From: Meghimatium bilineatum
Lineage: Eukaryota; Mollusca; Gastropoda; Stylommatophora; Philomycidae
Reading direction: 5' to 3'
DNA: 64,000 nt
Assembly: GCA_034231615.1 (NCBI GenBank)
Contig: CM067304.1
Span: 25,230,589-25,294,588 of the forward strand
Below, in pieces: positions 43,091 through 52,744 of this stretch (the first letter of the stretch is position 1; the number at the start of each line of letters is the position of its first letter). The position numbers and the translations under genes were made by a program. Below the pieces are notes generated by a model, which worked only from the letters and a program-made list of their open reading frames with translations, was not told the origin of the DNA and searched no databases.

Positions 43091-44136
43091 TAGTATCTTG
43101 TAATGTCTGTGGCCGACACCCAGGAATTGAATGAAGAATTATAGCCGAACCACTTGACTAAATACTGTTTCCGATGTCCAGCCCCCCGTTCTTCTAGGAC
43201 TGTTTCGATACGAAACGTTGTTTTGTCACCAACTTTTTGAAGTTCTTCTTTGTAAAAGGAACCTTGCACTTCTTCACCCGCATCATCTTTGATCGTATAA
43301 GTTATAGGTGTTGTCGGTTGTATCTGACTGACGGTAAACAATTCTGTCCACGAAGGTGTATATCCTTTTTTAAAATTGTGTCTGCCTAGCCCGATTCTCA
43401 CCCTATCACCAACATTGAAATATACTTTTCTGTCTGTTGGTCGCTCTCCATATAACGTATTCCACACTTGGGCTTGATTACCCGTATTAACTTCTACAGG
43501 TGCCATCCGAATACTTGTATGAAATGAATAATTATAATTTCGAAGCAAGGCGTTTATCACATCTACATAACGAGGTTTATTGATTTTAGTGAAATATCGC
43601 CACATTTTCTCCTTCAATGTACGATTGAAACGTTCGACAACAGCTGCTTTGACATCTTCATTTTCAGTTGTGAAGAAATGAACACCGTTGTCTTTAAGAA
43701 ACTTGAGAAATGTTTTATTGGTAAATTCCGAACCCTTGTCGGTTTGAAAATTTATTGGTTTTCTTTGTTCTAAAATACCACGCACAGCTTCGACTAAAGC
43801 TTTTCCAGTTTTGTTCTTGATCGGAACAGCCCAAGCGAATTTACTAAACACATCTATACACGTCACCAAATATGAATATCCATCGTTGTAATTTCTTAAC
43901 TTTGTAAGATCAATTAAATCAGCTTGAAACTGTTGGTCTATACCACCTGTTATGGTTACACGTCTTTTAAAGCGGCGCCGAATAGGTTTATGTAAAGTGT
44001 AAGTATCCTGATGACATAACCAGTCTTTGATTTGTTTTGTTTCAAGTTTGGTGGTACGTTGTAAACCACTAACACCACCAAACGCTCCAGCTTTCTTAGG
44101 ATTGTAGTAATGACGCGACAACATTTTGTCTACCAT
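43090..44136 (-). CDS. Retroviral-type integrase with C-terminal chromodomain
   Basis: 348 residues, starting at the ATG at 44134-44136 (a TTG three codons upstream is not used). It catalyses insertion of the element's DNA, giving 6-bp duplications. The DDE catalytic core is present: D73 (QADLIDL), D133 (QTDKGSEF) and E168 (VVERFNRTLK), with 34 residues between the last two. An N-terminal stretch with one Cys and two His (C41, H42, H49) lies before it, too few for a clear zinc-binding set. Residues about 308-348 form a chromodomain (RIETVLEER, YLVKWFGY, NSWV), which may steer integration to marked chromatin. It overlaps the upstream gene by 7 bp. Confidence 0.93.
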   Translation of the reverse strand: MVDKMLSRHYYNPKKAGAFGGVSGLQRTTKLETKQIKDWLCHQDTYTLHKPIRRRFKRRVTITGGIDQQFQADLIDLTKLRNYNDGYSYLVTCIDVFSKFAWAVPIKNKTGKALVEAVRGILEQRKPINFQTDKGSEFTNKTFLKFLKDNGVHFFTTENEDVKAAVVERFNRTLKEKMWRYFTKINKPRYVDVINALLRNYNYSFHTSIRMAPVEVNTGNQAQVWNTLYGERPTDRKVYFNVGDRVRIGLGRHNFKKGYTPSWTELFTVSQIQPTTPITYTIKDDAGEEVQGSFYKEELQKVGDKTTFRIETVLEERGAGHRKQYLVKWFGYNSSFNSWVSATDITRY

Positions 44137-44582
44137 GATTCCCAAATGGGTGTTTTGGTAGGCGTAGGAATTTTACTTTTCCTTTTCTTCCTGAGCGAAC
44201 GTTTAGGTGGGTCAGGCGTCACTTCAACCTTGTCTGGAATTTTCTCAGCTGCTTCTTCGGTTTTATGTGGTGGTTCGATAGGGACCGGCAGAGTTGGTTT
44301 GTTATGTGCTGGTTCTACAGGTACCAACGAAGGTGGTTTGAAGTCTAATAAACCCAACGGTCTGTTTTTGTACTGGTCAAGGCGAATCAAATACTGTTGT
44401 AATGTTTGCTGGTAAAGTCTAGCTTTATCAGCGTTAGATAAATCAGAACGATCTAAAACATCACGCATCTGTTGATCCAGATCACGCATGTTATCCGTTA
44501 AACTATCAGGTGGTGTGTACGTAGATTTTTGCTGTAAAGTTTCTAGTACCCGTGGATCGATCAGCAACATTTTCTTGGCCAT
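44130..44582 (-). CDS. Conserved Polinton protein, coiled-coil and Pro-rich
   Basis: 150 residues. It begins MAKKMLLIDPRVLETLQQ, a pattern seen in other animal Polintons, followed by a predicted coiled coil (about 25-75, DNMRDLDQQMRDVLDR and on). A proline-rich middle and a basic tail (KRSLRKKRKSKIPTPTK) follow. The function is unknown; a structural or scaffolding virion role is a guess. The start overlaps the stop of the 107-aa gene (TAATG) and the end overlaps the integrase start. Confidence 0.75.
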   Translation of the reverse strand: MAKKMLLIDPRVLETLQQKSTYTPPDSLTDNMRDLDQQMRDVLDRSDLSNADKARLYQQTLQQYLIRLDQYKNRPLGLLDFKPPSLVPVEPAHNKPTLPVPIEPPHKTEEAAEKIPDKVEVTPDPPKRSLRKKRKSKIPTPTKTPIWESW

Positions 44583-44905
44583 TATACACCCAAGAGACTA
44601 CCCAACACACTCAGGACAGGTTTCAGTAACGCGCCTATAAAACCCCCTTGTTGAAGAATATGTTTCCTTCTTTTCACGGTAGTCTTTTTGCGAGTGAGCA
44701 GTCTGAGATTAGTCTTGTGTCGTTGCAGTCGGGTCTTCTGATGCTTGGTAAGTCGAACATGCCCTTTTAAGATATTGTGGGAACATTCACACAGGGTGCG
44801 TATGAGAGCCGGTGATGCTGTTTTTATTATACTCTTCACGACAGCTGGTTTTGCATGGCACAGGGTTTTTAACATTGGGCCGTGACGTCTCAAAGCATCA
44901 GTCAT
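44582..44905 (-). CDS. Small basic Polinton protein with hydrophobic C-terminus
   Basis: 107 residues. The N-terminal half has a Cys-containing helix, the middle is strongly basic (KHQKTRLQRHKTNLRLL, RKKTTVKRRKHI), and the C-terminus is hydrophobic and glycine-rich (GGFIGALLKPVLSVLGSLLG). The C-terminal GGF-x-GALL pattern is familiar from other Polinton/adintovirus clusters and looks like a membrane-active or virion core protein. The exact role is unknown. It follows the ATPase stop by two bases. Confidence 0.65.
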   Translation of the reverse strand: MTDALRRHGPMLKTLCHAKPAVVKSIIKTASPALIRTLCECSHNILKGHVRLTKHQKTRLQRHKTNLRLLTRKKTTVKRRKHILQQGGFIGALLKPVLSVLGSLLGV

Positions 44906-44907
44906 TT

Positions 44908-45522
44908 TTATTTTGGAACGTATACGACTTGGTTTTCTCCAGGAAATATATGACTCCGCAATCTCAAATGATCAGGTGTTGCCTGTCTGAGATCTATCAA
45001 CAAATAACCATGTGGGGACGCTGTCGCGTCTTTAAAACTATCTTGCACATAACTATTCTGACCGGGGTACATTTGCTTGGCCAAATATATAATTTGTGAC
45101 CCATCACGAGGATTCTTGAATAGTACAATGTAGTGTGAGTTTAGACTAATGGTTCTGTGTTCTTTGTTTTTACCAAACAAATTCTGCACAATATACAACA
45201 CGCTCAGACTCCGATGATGACTTCCTTTAGTGAATAATTTAGTAACTCGCGCATCTGTTTCACTCATCAAATCATCAATAACCAACAGTCTTGGTTTATC
45301 ACCATTCCATTGCTCCACGTCTGGTAGGCCTTCAATAAATTTAACACCAGGCATGGTTTCATACGCAGCCTGCCACACACCATAACACCAGATAATTTCC
45401 TCTGGTATCGGATCCATCATCTCGCGCACATATTTTAAGAAATTTTGCACAAAAATAGTTTTTCCACACCCGGTCGGACCAGCAATCATAGCTGTAAAAG
45501 GATGTTTCCACCTCGTATCCAT
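44908..45522 (-). CDS. FtsK/HerA-type genome packaging ATPase
   Basis: 204 residues from the ATG at 45520-45522. Walker A is GPTGCGKT (15-22), Walker B is LLVIDDL (79-85), and a conserved Gln/Asn pair occurs in YIVQNLF (110-116). It is expected to drive DNA into the capsid. The frame is open further upstream, but that part is mostly a translated (TA)n run and has no family similarity, so I take the ATG right before RWKHPFTAMI. First gene of the minus-strand cluster; its promoter must lie in the (TA)n or inverted-repeat region. Confidence 0.9.
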   Translation of the reverse strand: MDTRWKHPFTAMIAGPTGCGKTIFVQNFLKYVREMMDPIPEEIIWCYGVWQAAYETMPGVKFIEGLPDVEQWNGDKPRLLVIDDLMSETDARVTKLFTKGSHHRSLSVLYIVQNLFGKNKEHRTISLNSHYIVLFKNPRDGSQIIYLAKQMYPGQNSYVQDSFKDATASPHGYLLIDLRQATPDHLRLRSHIFPGENQVVYVPK

Positions 45523-45547
45523 TTCTATTAATGAGCTCTTTTTGTTG

Positions 45548-45552
<5 letters not shown>

Positions 45553-45644
<92 letters not shown>
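45553..45644. repeat. (TA)46 microsatellite
   Basis: An uninterrupted TA run, 30 bp upstream of the ATPase start codon, between it and the right inverted repeat. It may be highly variable and may influence transcription of the cluster. Confidence 0.97.
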
Positions 45645-45645
<1 letters not shown>

Positions 45646-45719
45646 CACAAACACAACACCCCTATCTGTAATACCACAAGACATATATGAACGGCTGACA
45701 ACAACCACGCCCACACCCG

Positions 45720-46220
45720 CACACACACACACCACACACATACATTTTCATCATTAAATACATACTCCACACATAATAGCAGTACCAAATATAGCACAGT
45801 GGACAATTTTCAGCGGAAGAACCGGTATCCGCGCGCCCCCACCGTTGGTGGGGGTGATCCGAGCGCCCCCCCCCCCCCCCCCCCCCGATCGGGCCGGGGT
45901 GGGGTATCGCGCGCCGCCCCATCCTACTGGCTGACAATCTGGTGTGTTGGTGTGTCAATACTTTCTTATTTGAACCATCTAAATGTTGCGTTGTTGCGCA
46001 ACAATACTTTCTTATTTGAGCCATCTAAATGTTGCGCATTGGTGCGCAACAATACTTTCCTCTTTGAGCCATCTAAATGTTGCCCGTTGCGTACGCAACA
46101 ATACTTTCCTCTTTGAGCCATCTAAATGTTGCGTTGTTGCGTGCGCAACAATACTTTCCTCTTTGAGCCATCTAATGTTGCGTACGCAACTACGTCTCAA
46201 GTCATCCGTATATAACTACT
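45720..46220 (-). repeat. Right terminal inverted repeat
   Basis: Reverse complement of 32486-33015 with differences. It has five tandem units instead of six, a run of 21 C (45866-45886) where the left has seven G, and variable AC-rich sequence at the inner edge. The palindrome GTTGCGTACGCAAC is at 46086-46099 and 46177-46190. It ends in ...ATAACTACT. Confidence 0.93.
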
Positions 46221-46226
46221 GGCCCC
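46221..46226. repeat. Polinton target-site duplication, right copy
   Basis: GGCCCC, identical to 32480-32485. Confidence 0.92.
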
Positions 46227-46940
46227 GTCCACTGTTCAACACCTCCCTAGTTTTTGTTTTAGCAAAATACACCTTAGAAATTGTTCCATAAAACATATTT
46301 TCGAAGATCTAGGTGTTCATACTTTTGTCTCTTAATAACATAAAAAAAACTTATTGAATATTACTATATTGTTTATTGTTTGTATGTGTGTCTGTATTCG
46401 CAAAAATAAAGCACAATAAATATATTTGTGCAATGGAGAAGTTTATCCAGACCTTATATCATACCCACAGAAGACTCCGACTCTCAGCTTTGTGCAATGT
46501 TTTGACAAGTAGCCTCCTGATCAGTAGAAGTTTCTTTGTCTCAATCCCCAAGAATTACCATAGATGAAGATCTTCTTTTCTATGTGCTATGAGGCGCAGT
46601 GGTTGTAAAAGCACAGCCATACATTTGATGTACTGTGAGGCTTCAACAGAGGAAAGGCTTACTATGTTTGTACATACATGTAAATTACCATGGATATGTT
46701 GTTACATAGATTATTTAATTTAACATTTAATTTACGCCAGACACGCTGGAAGACTCAACTGATTCCACATCTAAGGTTCCTTCGTAATATATTAAATATC
46801 CATTGGTGTGATCAAATACCAGTGAAGTACTGATGAAATCTCAATCTGTAAGCATAAAGACATTGTCGATGAAGGCTCAAACACTCTGAGCTAGACACAT
46901 GGTCCGCATGAAAGATATCGTCTTTAAAATAGTTTTATAT
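46227..46940. other. Host flank right of the Polinton, nothing recognised
   Basis: No gene, array or RNA signal that I can support. Confidence 0.4.
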
Positions 46941-46944
46941 GGAT

Positions 46945-47065
46945 AACTTCAGACTGGCTGCCGCAAAGCCGGAGAACTTCAGACTGGCTGCCGTAAGGCC
47001 GGAGAACTTCAGACTGGCTTCCGCAAGGCCGGAGAACTTCAGACTGGCTGCCGCAAGGTCGTAGA
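46945..47065. repeat. 30-bp tandem repeat, four copies
   Basis: AACTTCAGACTGGCTGCCGC starts at 46945, 46975, 47005 and 47035 with few changes. GC-richer than its surroundings. Confidence 0.95.
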
Positions 47066-47139
47066 ACAGAAGAAACGTATTAAAGACACTCTTATGACAT
47101 TACTGACTCACTTCACCATTTTCTGAAGTACATGCCCTA

Positions 47140-47790
47140 AACGTTGCTGCAGAAATAGTTAAAAACACAAGCCAATGTCAATGGGTGGTGTTTCTTACTG
47201 ATGTAATGTCTGTCCTGCATGACTTTCACAAACGATAAACCGCAAGACCTGAAGAAAGCCAAACGAGAAGTGAACATCCTAAGAAGGGTAGTATTATAGT
47301 AGATACCATCCCACTGTTGCATACCAGAAAATGAAAATACAGATATGCTAGCAAAAGACGGAGCAACACAGGAACACAAGCACCAAGAAATCATTAACCA
47401 GGAAAGGAAAAGAGGGCCCTCATCAAAGCTATTGGGAAAATTAATAAAAGACAGTTATTACTTCATGACAGAACTGATCATGTTATCATCTTCCGCATCA
47501 GTACAAGGCACATCAGAGTAAACAGCCACTTACATAAAGACTAAGACGGGTTCCATCACATCTGTGTCCATGTGGGCAGGCATAACAGACCGCAAAACAT
47601 CCTGCAAGACTGTGTAACACTAAACCAGTTAAGGGAGGGGCACTGGACCACAGAGACAGATATCAACATATAGCTGTATGGAGGAGGGGGCACTAATGAG
47701 CTTTCAAATACAGAAGCATGTATTAAGAAAACCACACTTGCTGTGTAGACATGATAAACTACGAACGAGAAGAAGAAGAAGACTTCAACA
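47140..47790 (+). mobile_element. RNase H-type LINE 3' end
   Basis: Broken frames resemble the RNase H end and C-terminal box seen at 49976-50770: an IPENENTDMLAKDGATQE stretch (near 47320), the remnant of a HVGRH-like cysteine box (near 47560), and a GAAGAAGAAG tail at about 47770-47781. Heavily decayed. Confidence 0.6.
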
Positions 47791-47929
47791 TAGATACACA
47801 TTCATGGGAGAATCTTGCACAAGACAGATCCGAATAGCGTCGAAGAATCAAGAGTTGCAGCGACGGCAAAGAATCTCAGACATGATGCTGTGCAACAAAA
47901 ACACACTAGAATAAAGGAAAAGGCTGCAG

Positions 47930-48310
47930 TTTCCCACAGACTCCTCCCACACATGCTCAGAGTGTGTTAACAATTTTAGGCACGCATAGGACTCGTCAGG
48001 CACGCATATGACTCGTCAGGCACACCACAGACATCCTCATCATCGCCCCCATTGAGTTGAATGGTCATCGTCGATTACGACGTGCTAACAACAACTTAGC
48101 TTATTTTAGTTTCATGTTTGTGATTTAGTTTGGAAACATAATTGTGAGTATTGTGTTTCTGATTTCATTTGGAAATTTCATCGTGAGTTTCATGTTTGTG
48201 TTTTTATTTGGAAATTTTACTATATTTATCATATTTGTGATTTCATTGGAAAACTTCATTGTAAGTTTTATGTTTGTGATTTAATTTGAAAACATAATTT
48301 TTTTTCTATT
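47930..48310. repeat. Short tandem repeats (22 bp and about 48 bp)
   Basis: Near 47980-48022 a 22-bp phrase (ACTCGTCAGGCACGCATA) is duplicated. From about 48107 to 48300 a unit of about 48 bp with TTTCATGTTTGTGATTTA and TTTGGAAA occurs four times, diverged. No gene. Confidence 0.65.
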
Positions 48311-48479
48311 CTAAGATTAATTCGTGTGTATTAATTTGACAAATTTAATGTCAGCTAAATTGTGATCATATCGATAGCAAACAAAAGCAAAAATATCAAA
48401 CATCGGTGACAGTGGTTAGCATTTAGATTGAAGAAAGGGGACAGGGCTCAAGTTTGAGCAAAATTACAATGGCATTAAA

Positions 48480-48640
48480 CAGTTTGCAGTTTGGTTTGGT
48501 TTGGTTAAGTAACATGTACCTTTTATGGTGATGTACGCAATTTGGTTACATCAGACCTTCACAGCCATAAAAAATAGTGGAAGTCGCGGTTTTGGTAATC
48601 CAGTCACTACGACCAACAAATGTTTGTCCATACCATCGCT
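48480..48640 (+). repeat. Dispersed repeat piece shared with 21950-22080
   Basis: Shares the phrases GTACCTTTTATGGT, CAATTTGGTTA and CATAAAAA-TAGTGG with the minus strand of 21950-22080 in the same order. Probably a SINE-like family; no polymerase III boxes visible here. Confidence 0.45.
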
Positions 48641-48959
48641 GAAATAGGTTGTAAATGAAATTGATGCCATTTTAATGCTTTTCGCACATGATAGCATTAC
48701 TTTCATCTGTATTCAAAATGTTGAAACATGGCATTCAATTCTATAAAATGTTGAAACATGGCGTTCATTCTACAAAATGGTTATACTTCGGATTGCTGGA
48801 TTACCTAACTCACAATCACTACTATTTTTTGACGGTCTTAATCTCTGTTGTGGTCAAACTGGAATGACGTCCCCACCTGAAAGAAGTGTATCTCATCTAA
48901 GAAGTACACACAAAATTACACAACACCTAGTAAATTTGTGTAGAAGTAGTTCAAGAGCA

Positions 48960-49505
48960 ATCAATGAGTAGTTAGAACGAGTATAATGCTTTCAGATAAA
49001 TTCCACATACACTCTAGCGTGCGACATAGGTGTGTTCTATATCCATTGTTATTCACCACGTATATCGATTGCATATGTAGAATTGCCAAAACTAATGATG
49101 GAGACAGTTGTTAACATTAATGAAGGAGACAATCTAAACAACCTCCTGAGAGAACTTCTTTTTGCAGACGACCGAGCAATAATATGAATATCAAATGAAG
49201 AACAACAACAACATATAGATAGACAGCATTCAACGTGTAGGGACTTTAACATGAAGGTAAACACAGAAAAAAAACCGAGGTAATGTCAATCGCGAACACA
49301 GAAAGAAACACCACTATTCTAATCGAAGACCAACAGCTTAAACAGGTGAAAGAGTTCCCGCATCTTGGATGCATCATATCATTAAATGGGAAAAACACCA
49401 AAGAAATCCAACATAGATGCAACATAGCACACTGGATCGTGGGACAGATGACTCTTATTTTCAAAAACAATTACGTGAATATGAACACCAAAAACTGCAC
49501 TAGTT
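48960..49505 (+). mobile_element. RTE-like LINE RT/thumb fragment
   Basis: Decayed copy of the family at 8670-11290. The catalytic box LLFADDRAII is near 49157, followed by a QQQHIDRQHSTCRDFNMK segment and a KEIQHRCNIAHWI segment. It ends abruptly at a TTAG-type run belonging to the next LINE. Stops and frameshifts are present. Confidence 0.7.
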
Positions 49506-49745
49506 AGTCAATTAGTTAGTAATAAGATCATTATCATTGCAAACTGGACACGTCCATAATTGCTCCAATCACTCCCTGAGTGTATCCGTGTATCACTTCT
49601 GCGGACAGTACCGGTCCTATGCTGGTTGACCATCATTCTTCTGAGTCCTCACAAAATGTTCACTTCTAGCATTACCGCATTTCAAACCCTGATCTTTAAT
49701 CTTGACCATTCAAAAGGAATCGTCATTCACACTAGTCTCACTCCC
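49501..49745 (-). mobile_element. TTAG-tailed RNase H-type LINE end
   Basis: On the plus strand TAGTTAGTCAATTAGTTAGT leads into the reverse complement of the family end seen at 7740-7986. The order of the cysteine box and the GLKC-like segment is conserved but diverged. Truncated. Confidence 0.6.
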
Positions 49746-49975
49746 GCGTGATATACATGGCGCTCTGCAGTAAAAAAAAAAAGGACGCATAATCTTGTGA
49801 AAAGAGGTAAAATGTAGCAGCACAACAGCGGAGAGTAGCTAGAAAGTCACGGATATAACAAAATCCTTCTACAGTGATCATTCCATGCTCAAACTGTCCA
49901 AGGACATTTGCAGCTCCAATAGGACTTATTAGCCATTTACGAACTCATAATCAATGGCATAATTCTAACTGAATT
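49746..49975. other. Spacer, nothing recognised
   Basis: Contains an A-rich run and a GCACTCTACAG-type phrase related to one near 62560. No gene. Confidence 0.35.
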
Positions 49976-50770
49976 TTCTTCTTCTTCTTTCGTTCACTTG
50001 AAACATTGAAACATGTCTATATCTGTAACTCTGTATCCTTAATCATACAGTGGCCCATAGAGCTTTGATTCCAGTGGTGTTTCGTCTGGCCAATATGTCT
50101 GTCTCAGCGTTTCATACTCAGAACAATCTTGAAGAATATGCTTGGTACTCTGTGCTGCTTGCCCACATGTGCACATGGCCGTGTTGCCAATCTTGAACTT
50201 TGTGTACATGTGACTGCGGAGTCGGTTGTGTCCCGTTCTGAAGCGTAGAATTACAACTTGTTCTGATCTATTCATAATGTGATAGTCATCTTGTGTTGGT
50301 GTTTATGGCTTTCTGATTGAATTGATCATATATTTTTTTCTGGTGTAGGTGATTTGTACATCTGGTTGGTCTTCGGCAGCACCTTCCTTATGCAGTTGGT
50401 CTGCTTTTTCATTTCCTGGTATTCCACAGCAAGAGGGTATCCACTGATTGGTTACCCTGTACTGGTAAGACAGTTCATTAAGTAGATTGTGCAAGTCTGT
50501 TAGTTTTCCAGACTGGAGTGATTAAAGCACTGACCTTGCATATGTCAACAATACCACAGACTGTGGGTCAGGATTTGATTCAGGATTTGTTCAGCAGTTG
50601 ATCAGTTGCTACCTTAATTGCCTGCATTTCTGCATCATAATTATTGCAGAATTTCCCTGTTGGTGTTCTGATCGTATCTCTAGACTTGTGTGGATATTCT
50701 ATATATACACCTGCACCTCCACCCATCTGTGTATACTCTCTGACCCATATATCTTGTGAATTTTCAAAAG
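49976..50770 (-). mobile_element. RNase H-type LINE 3' end with (GAA)n tail
   Basis: The minus strand encodes the RNase H end (IPSCCGIPGNEKADQL near 50430) and a C-terminal domain: VILRFRTGHNRLRSHMYTKF and a cysteine/histidine box (CTCGQAAQSTKHILQDC, near 50160). It ends with a GAAGAAGAA tail at about 49978-49990. It closely parallels 26244-27922, so both come from one family. Upstream parts are truncated. Confidence 0.75.
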
Positions 50771-50779
50771 TGGATTAAC

Positions 50780-51480
50780 TAGTGGTGATCATCACTTGTG
50801 ATGGACAAACACGCATAACTGAAACGAGCTTAAGATTAAATGTCAAAATGAACAAAAATATGTATAAGCGTTACCAATATGAGTCATAAAACAAAATAGC
50901 AGCGAGACACAGTGATGGGCGACGTTTCGACTAAAAAGCCTTCATCGGGACAAACAAAGATCACATTACAACAAATCTTATATGGAGACAAACATGGTTA
51001 TGATAGGGAGGAAAGGAAAGGAGAAATAGCGAATATGATTAGCGGAACAAGCAAAGATGGAGCAGCATGACAAGGAAGAAGAGCGTATGAGGAGAAGACA
51101 GTGGCAAGTGAGGAGAAGAAAGTGCACAGAGGAAAGTGAGAAGTGAAAATAGATATGATATAATAGCAAGTAAAATAAGATAAATTAAAATACTTACCTC
51201 AAAAGTGGCAACAGGCAATGAGTATTACAGACACACAATCATAATGTAAGGGAAGAGCAAAAGAAGATGGTACGAGAGATCGGATGAAAGAGAGAGAGAG
51301 ATAGAGAGAGAGGTCAATACGGCAAGGACAGACGAGAAAGAAGAAAAAAACCACAGATCACATATAGCCGAGCAGCAGGAGGAAAATATAGAGCAGTGGA
51401 GAGAGAGAGAGAGACGAGTAATAGGAGAAGATAATAGTGGAAAGAAAATACAGTGATGATTTATACAGGTAAGATAGGTA
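50780..51480 (-). mobile_element. Possible Penelope-type terminal segment
   Basis: On the minus strand a CT-rich leader is followed by a hammerhead-like core (see 50915-50950) and the phrase GAAACGTC, as in the 3' flanks of the Penelope copies at 23930-23960 and 28343-28372. No protein is visible. The assignment is by this similarity only. Confidence 0.3.
50915..50950 (-). ncRNA. Hammerhead-ribozyme-like core (candidate)
   Basis: The minus strand reads CCGATGAAGGC, TTTTT, AGTCGAAACGTC. CCGATGA differs by one base from the hammerhead box CTGATGA, GGCT/AGTC can pair as stem II, and GAAAC-GTC fits the rest of the core. Penelope-like elements are known to carry short hammerheads. A convincing stem I is not visible, so activity is doubtful. 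Confidence 0.3.
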
Positions 51481-52744
51481 AATATTAGTGATAATGAGTA
51501 AAAACGGAAAATTAGCTCAGGTACGTCTTGTCCCCTGGGATACTTGAAACAAATGGGCCCAACAAGTAGGGCTCAAAGTCGGAAGTTGACGATAGTGGAG
51601 GGTGAATAGATAAGGCCTATGTATCATGCTAGCCATATAAGAGAAACACAGACAGTGCAGTTTCCCCACAATAAAAAAGACATAGGAGGCAAGAAAAACA
51701 CCCTCAGGCAAGAAGAAGAAGTAAAAACAAAATGGAAGAGGTGGAAAAGAGAATGCGCGGCTACCAAGAACCTAAGCGTAAGGCAGGGACGCAGAAGCGA
51801 ATTAGAGGAGAGGGGTATTTTTTTTATTCATGACATAAACCAAATGTCCATAGAAATAGATAACAATAGTTACAATAGTTAAGAAAAAAAAGGACAATAC
51901 AAAATGGAGGGGGTTTACAAAGGCGAAGAAGAAGAAGAGAAAAAGGAAAGTGGTAGATGACGTGGGCCTCGAAACGGAGATACATCACGCAAGGCAGGAA
52001 TATTTAAGTGGGAAGGGACCCAAAGGACACAGGGAGGGCACAGCAGGGGAAGGTGGGGACTATCCCGGGAAAGCGGGTCGGGTGAAGACATCTGGCTGAA
52101 ATAGAGAGACGTGGGTAGAAGGTGCCGAAGAAAAGGGTACTAGAGTATTTGGGGAATGAAGAGACAGGAAAAGAAAGCCATCGTGGAAAGGGGCAAACCC
52201 GGAGCTACAACCAAAGCATGTGAAGTAGTAGAATGACGTAAGGGGAAGATGAGAGTCGGTGCGTCGTAGCATCTGTCCACAAAGTCGTTGTTCGTGGAGG
52301 TCGGCGTGGCAGAGGTCCCGATAAAATATGACAGAAGATAGACCAAGGTCACAACCGCAGCAAAAAGTACCTTATATGCCAAGTGTTGAGAAATGAGATC
52401 GAAGGTGATAAAAGGATGAGCTAGCCGCACGTCGCAACCCCTATGTGGGTATTGCCCGCACTTTACACTAGCTCATCTATAGGAACAACGATCATCGGAC
52501 AGAACCTCGAACCGATACACGATTCCTTAGTGCGGGCCATGTAACGTCGGAAGGAGAATGTCAGGTGAAACGAGTTTCGTAGCTGTGTAAGACCAACCGT
52601 ACGTCGCAATTCGTTTGGAGACGTTGCCCGTACTGCACGTTGGCTCCATAAAAAACATGGGGGGGGGGCGAGGGCACTGCCTCCGAGCCATTGAAGTCGT
52701 GTATAGCAGGAAGCCTGTTGGCTCTGCAAACAAAGCATAGTTCA
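51481..52744. other. Purine-rich and unassigned DNA
   Basis: No gene is supported. A segment near 51930-52040 resembles 60130-60240 (GAAGAAGAA-rich, then CGGAGATACRYCACGCAAG), so a dispersed repeat is present. Near 52440 and 52600 the phrase ACGTCGCAA followed by TTGCCCG recurs, a small worn repeat. Confidence 0.4.

Larger units (their letters stand above)
32486..46220. mobile_element. Polinton/Maverick element, 13,735 bp, nearly complete
   Basis: This virus-like self-synthesising DNA transposon is bounded by inverted repeats of about 0.5 kb starting AGTAGTTATATACGG and by the 6-bp duplication GGCCCC, the duplication size typical of Polintons. It carries PolB (+), and on the minus strand a PC4-like gene, cysteine protease, major capsid, a basic protein, penton, a membrane protein, chromodomain integrase, two small conserved proteins and the packaging ATPase. 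Perfect target duplication and intact ORFs argue for a fairly recent insertion. The penton stop codon and truncated PolB argue that this copy cannot act alone. Confidence 0.97.

Noticed and set aside
45523-45741. N-terminal extension of the packaging ATPase
   Set aside because: It translates a (TA)n run and an AC-rich microsatellite. The family begins at the ATG just before RWKHPFT.
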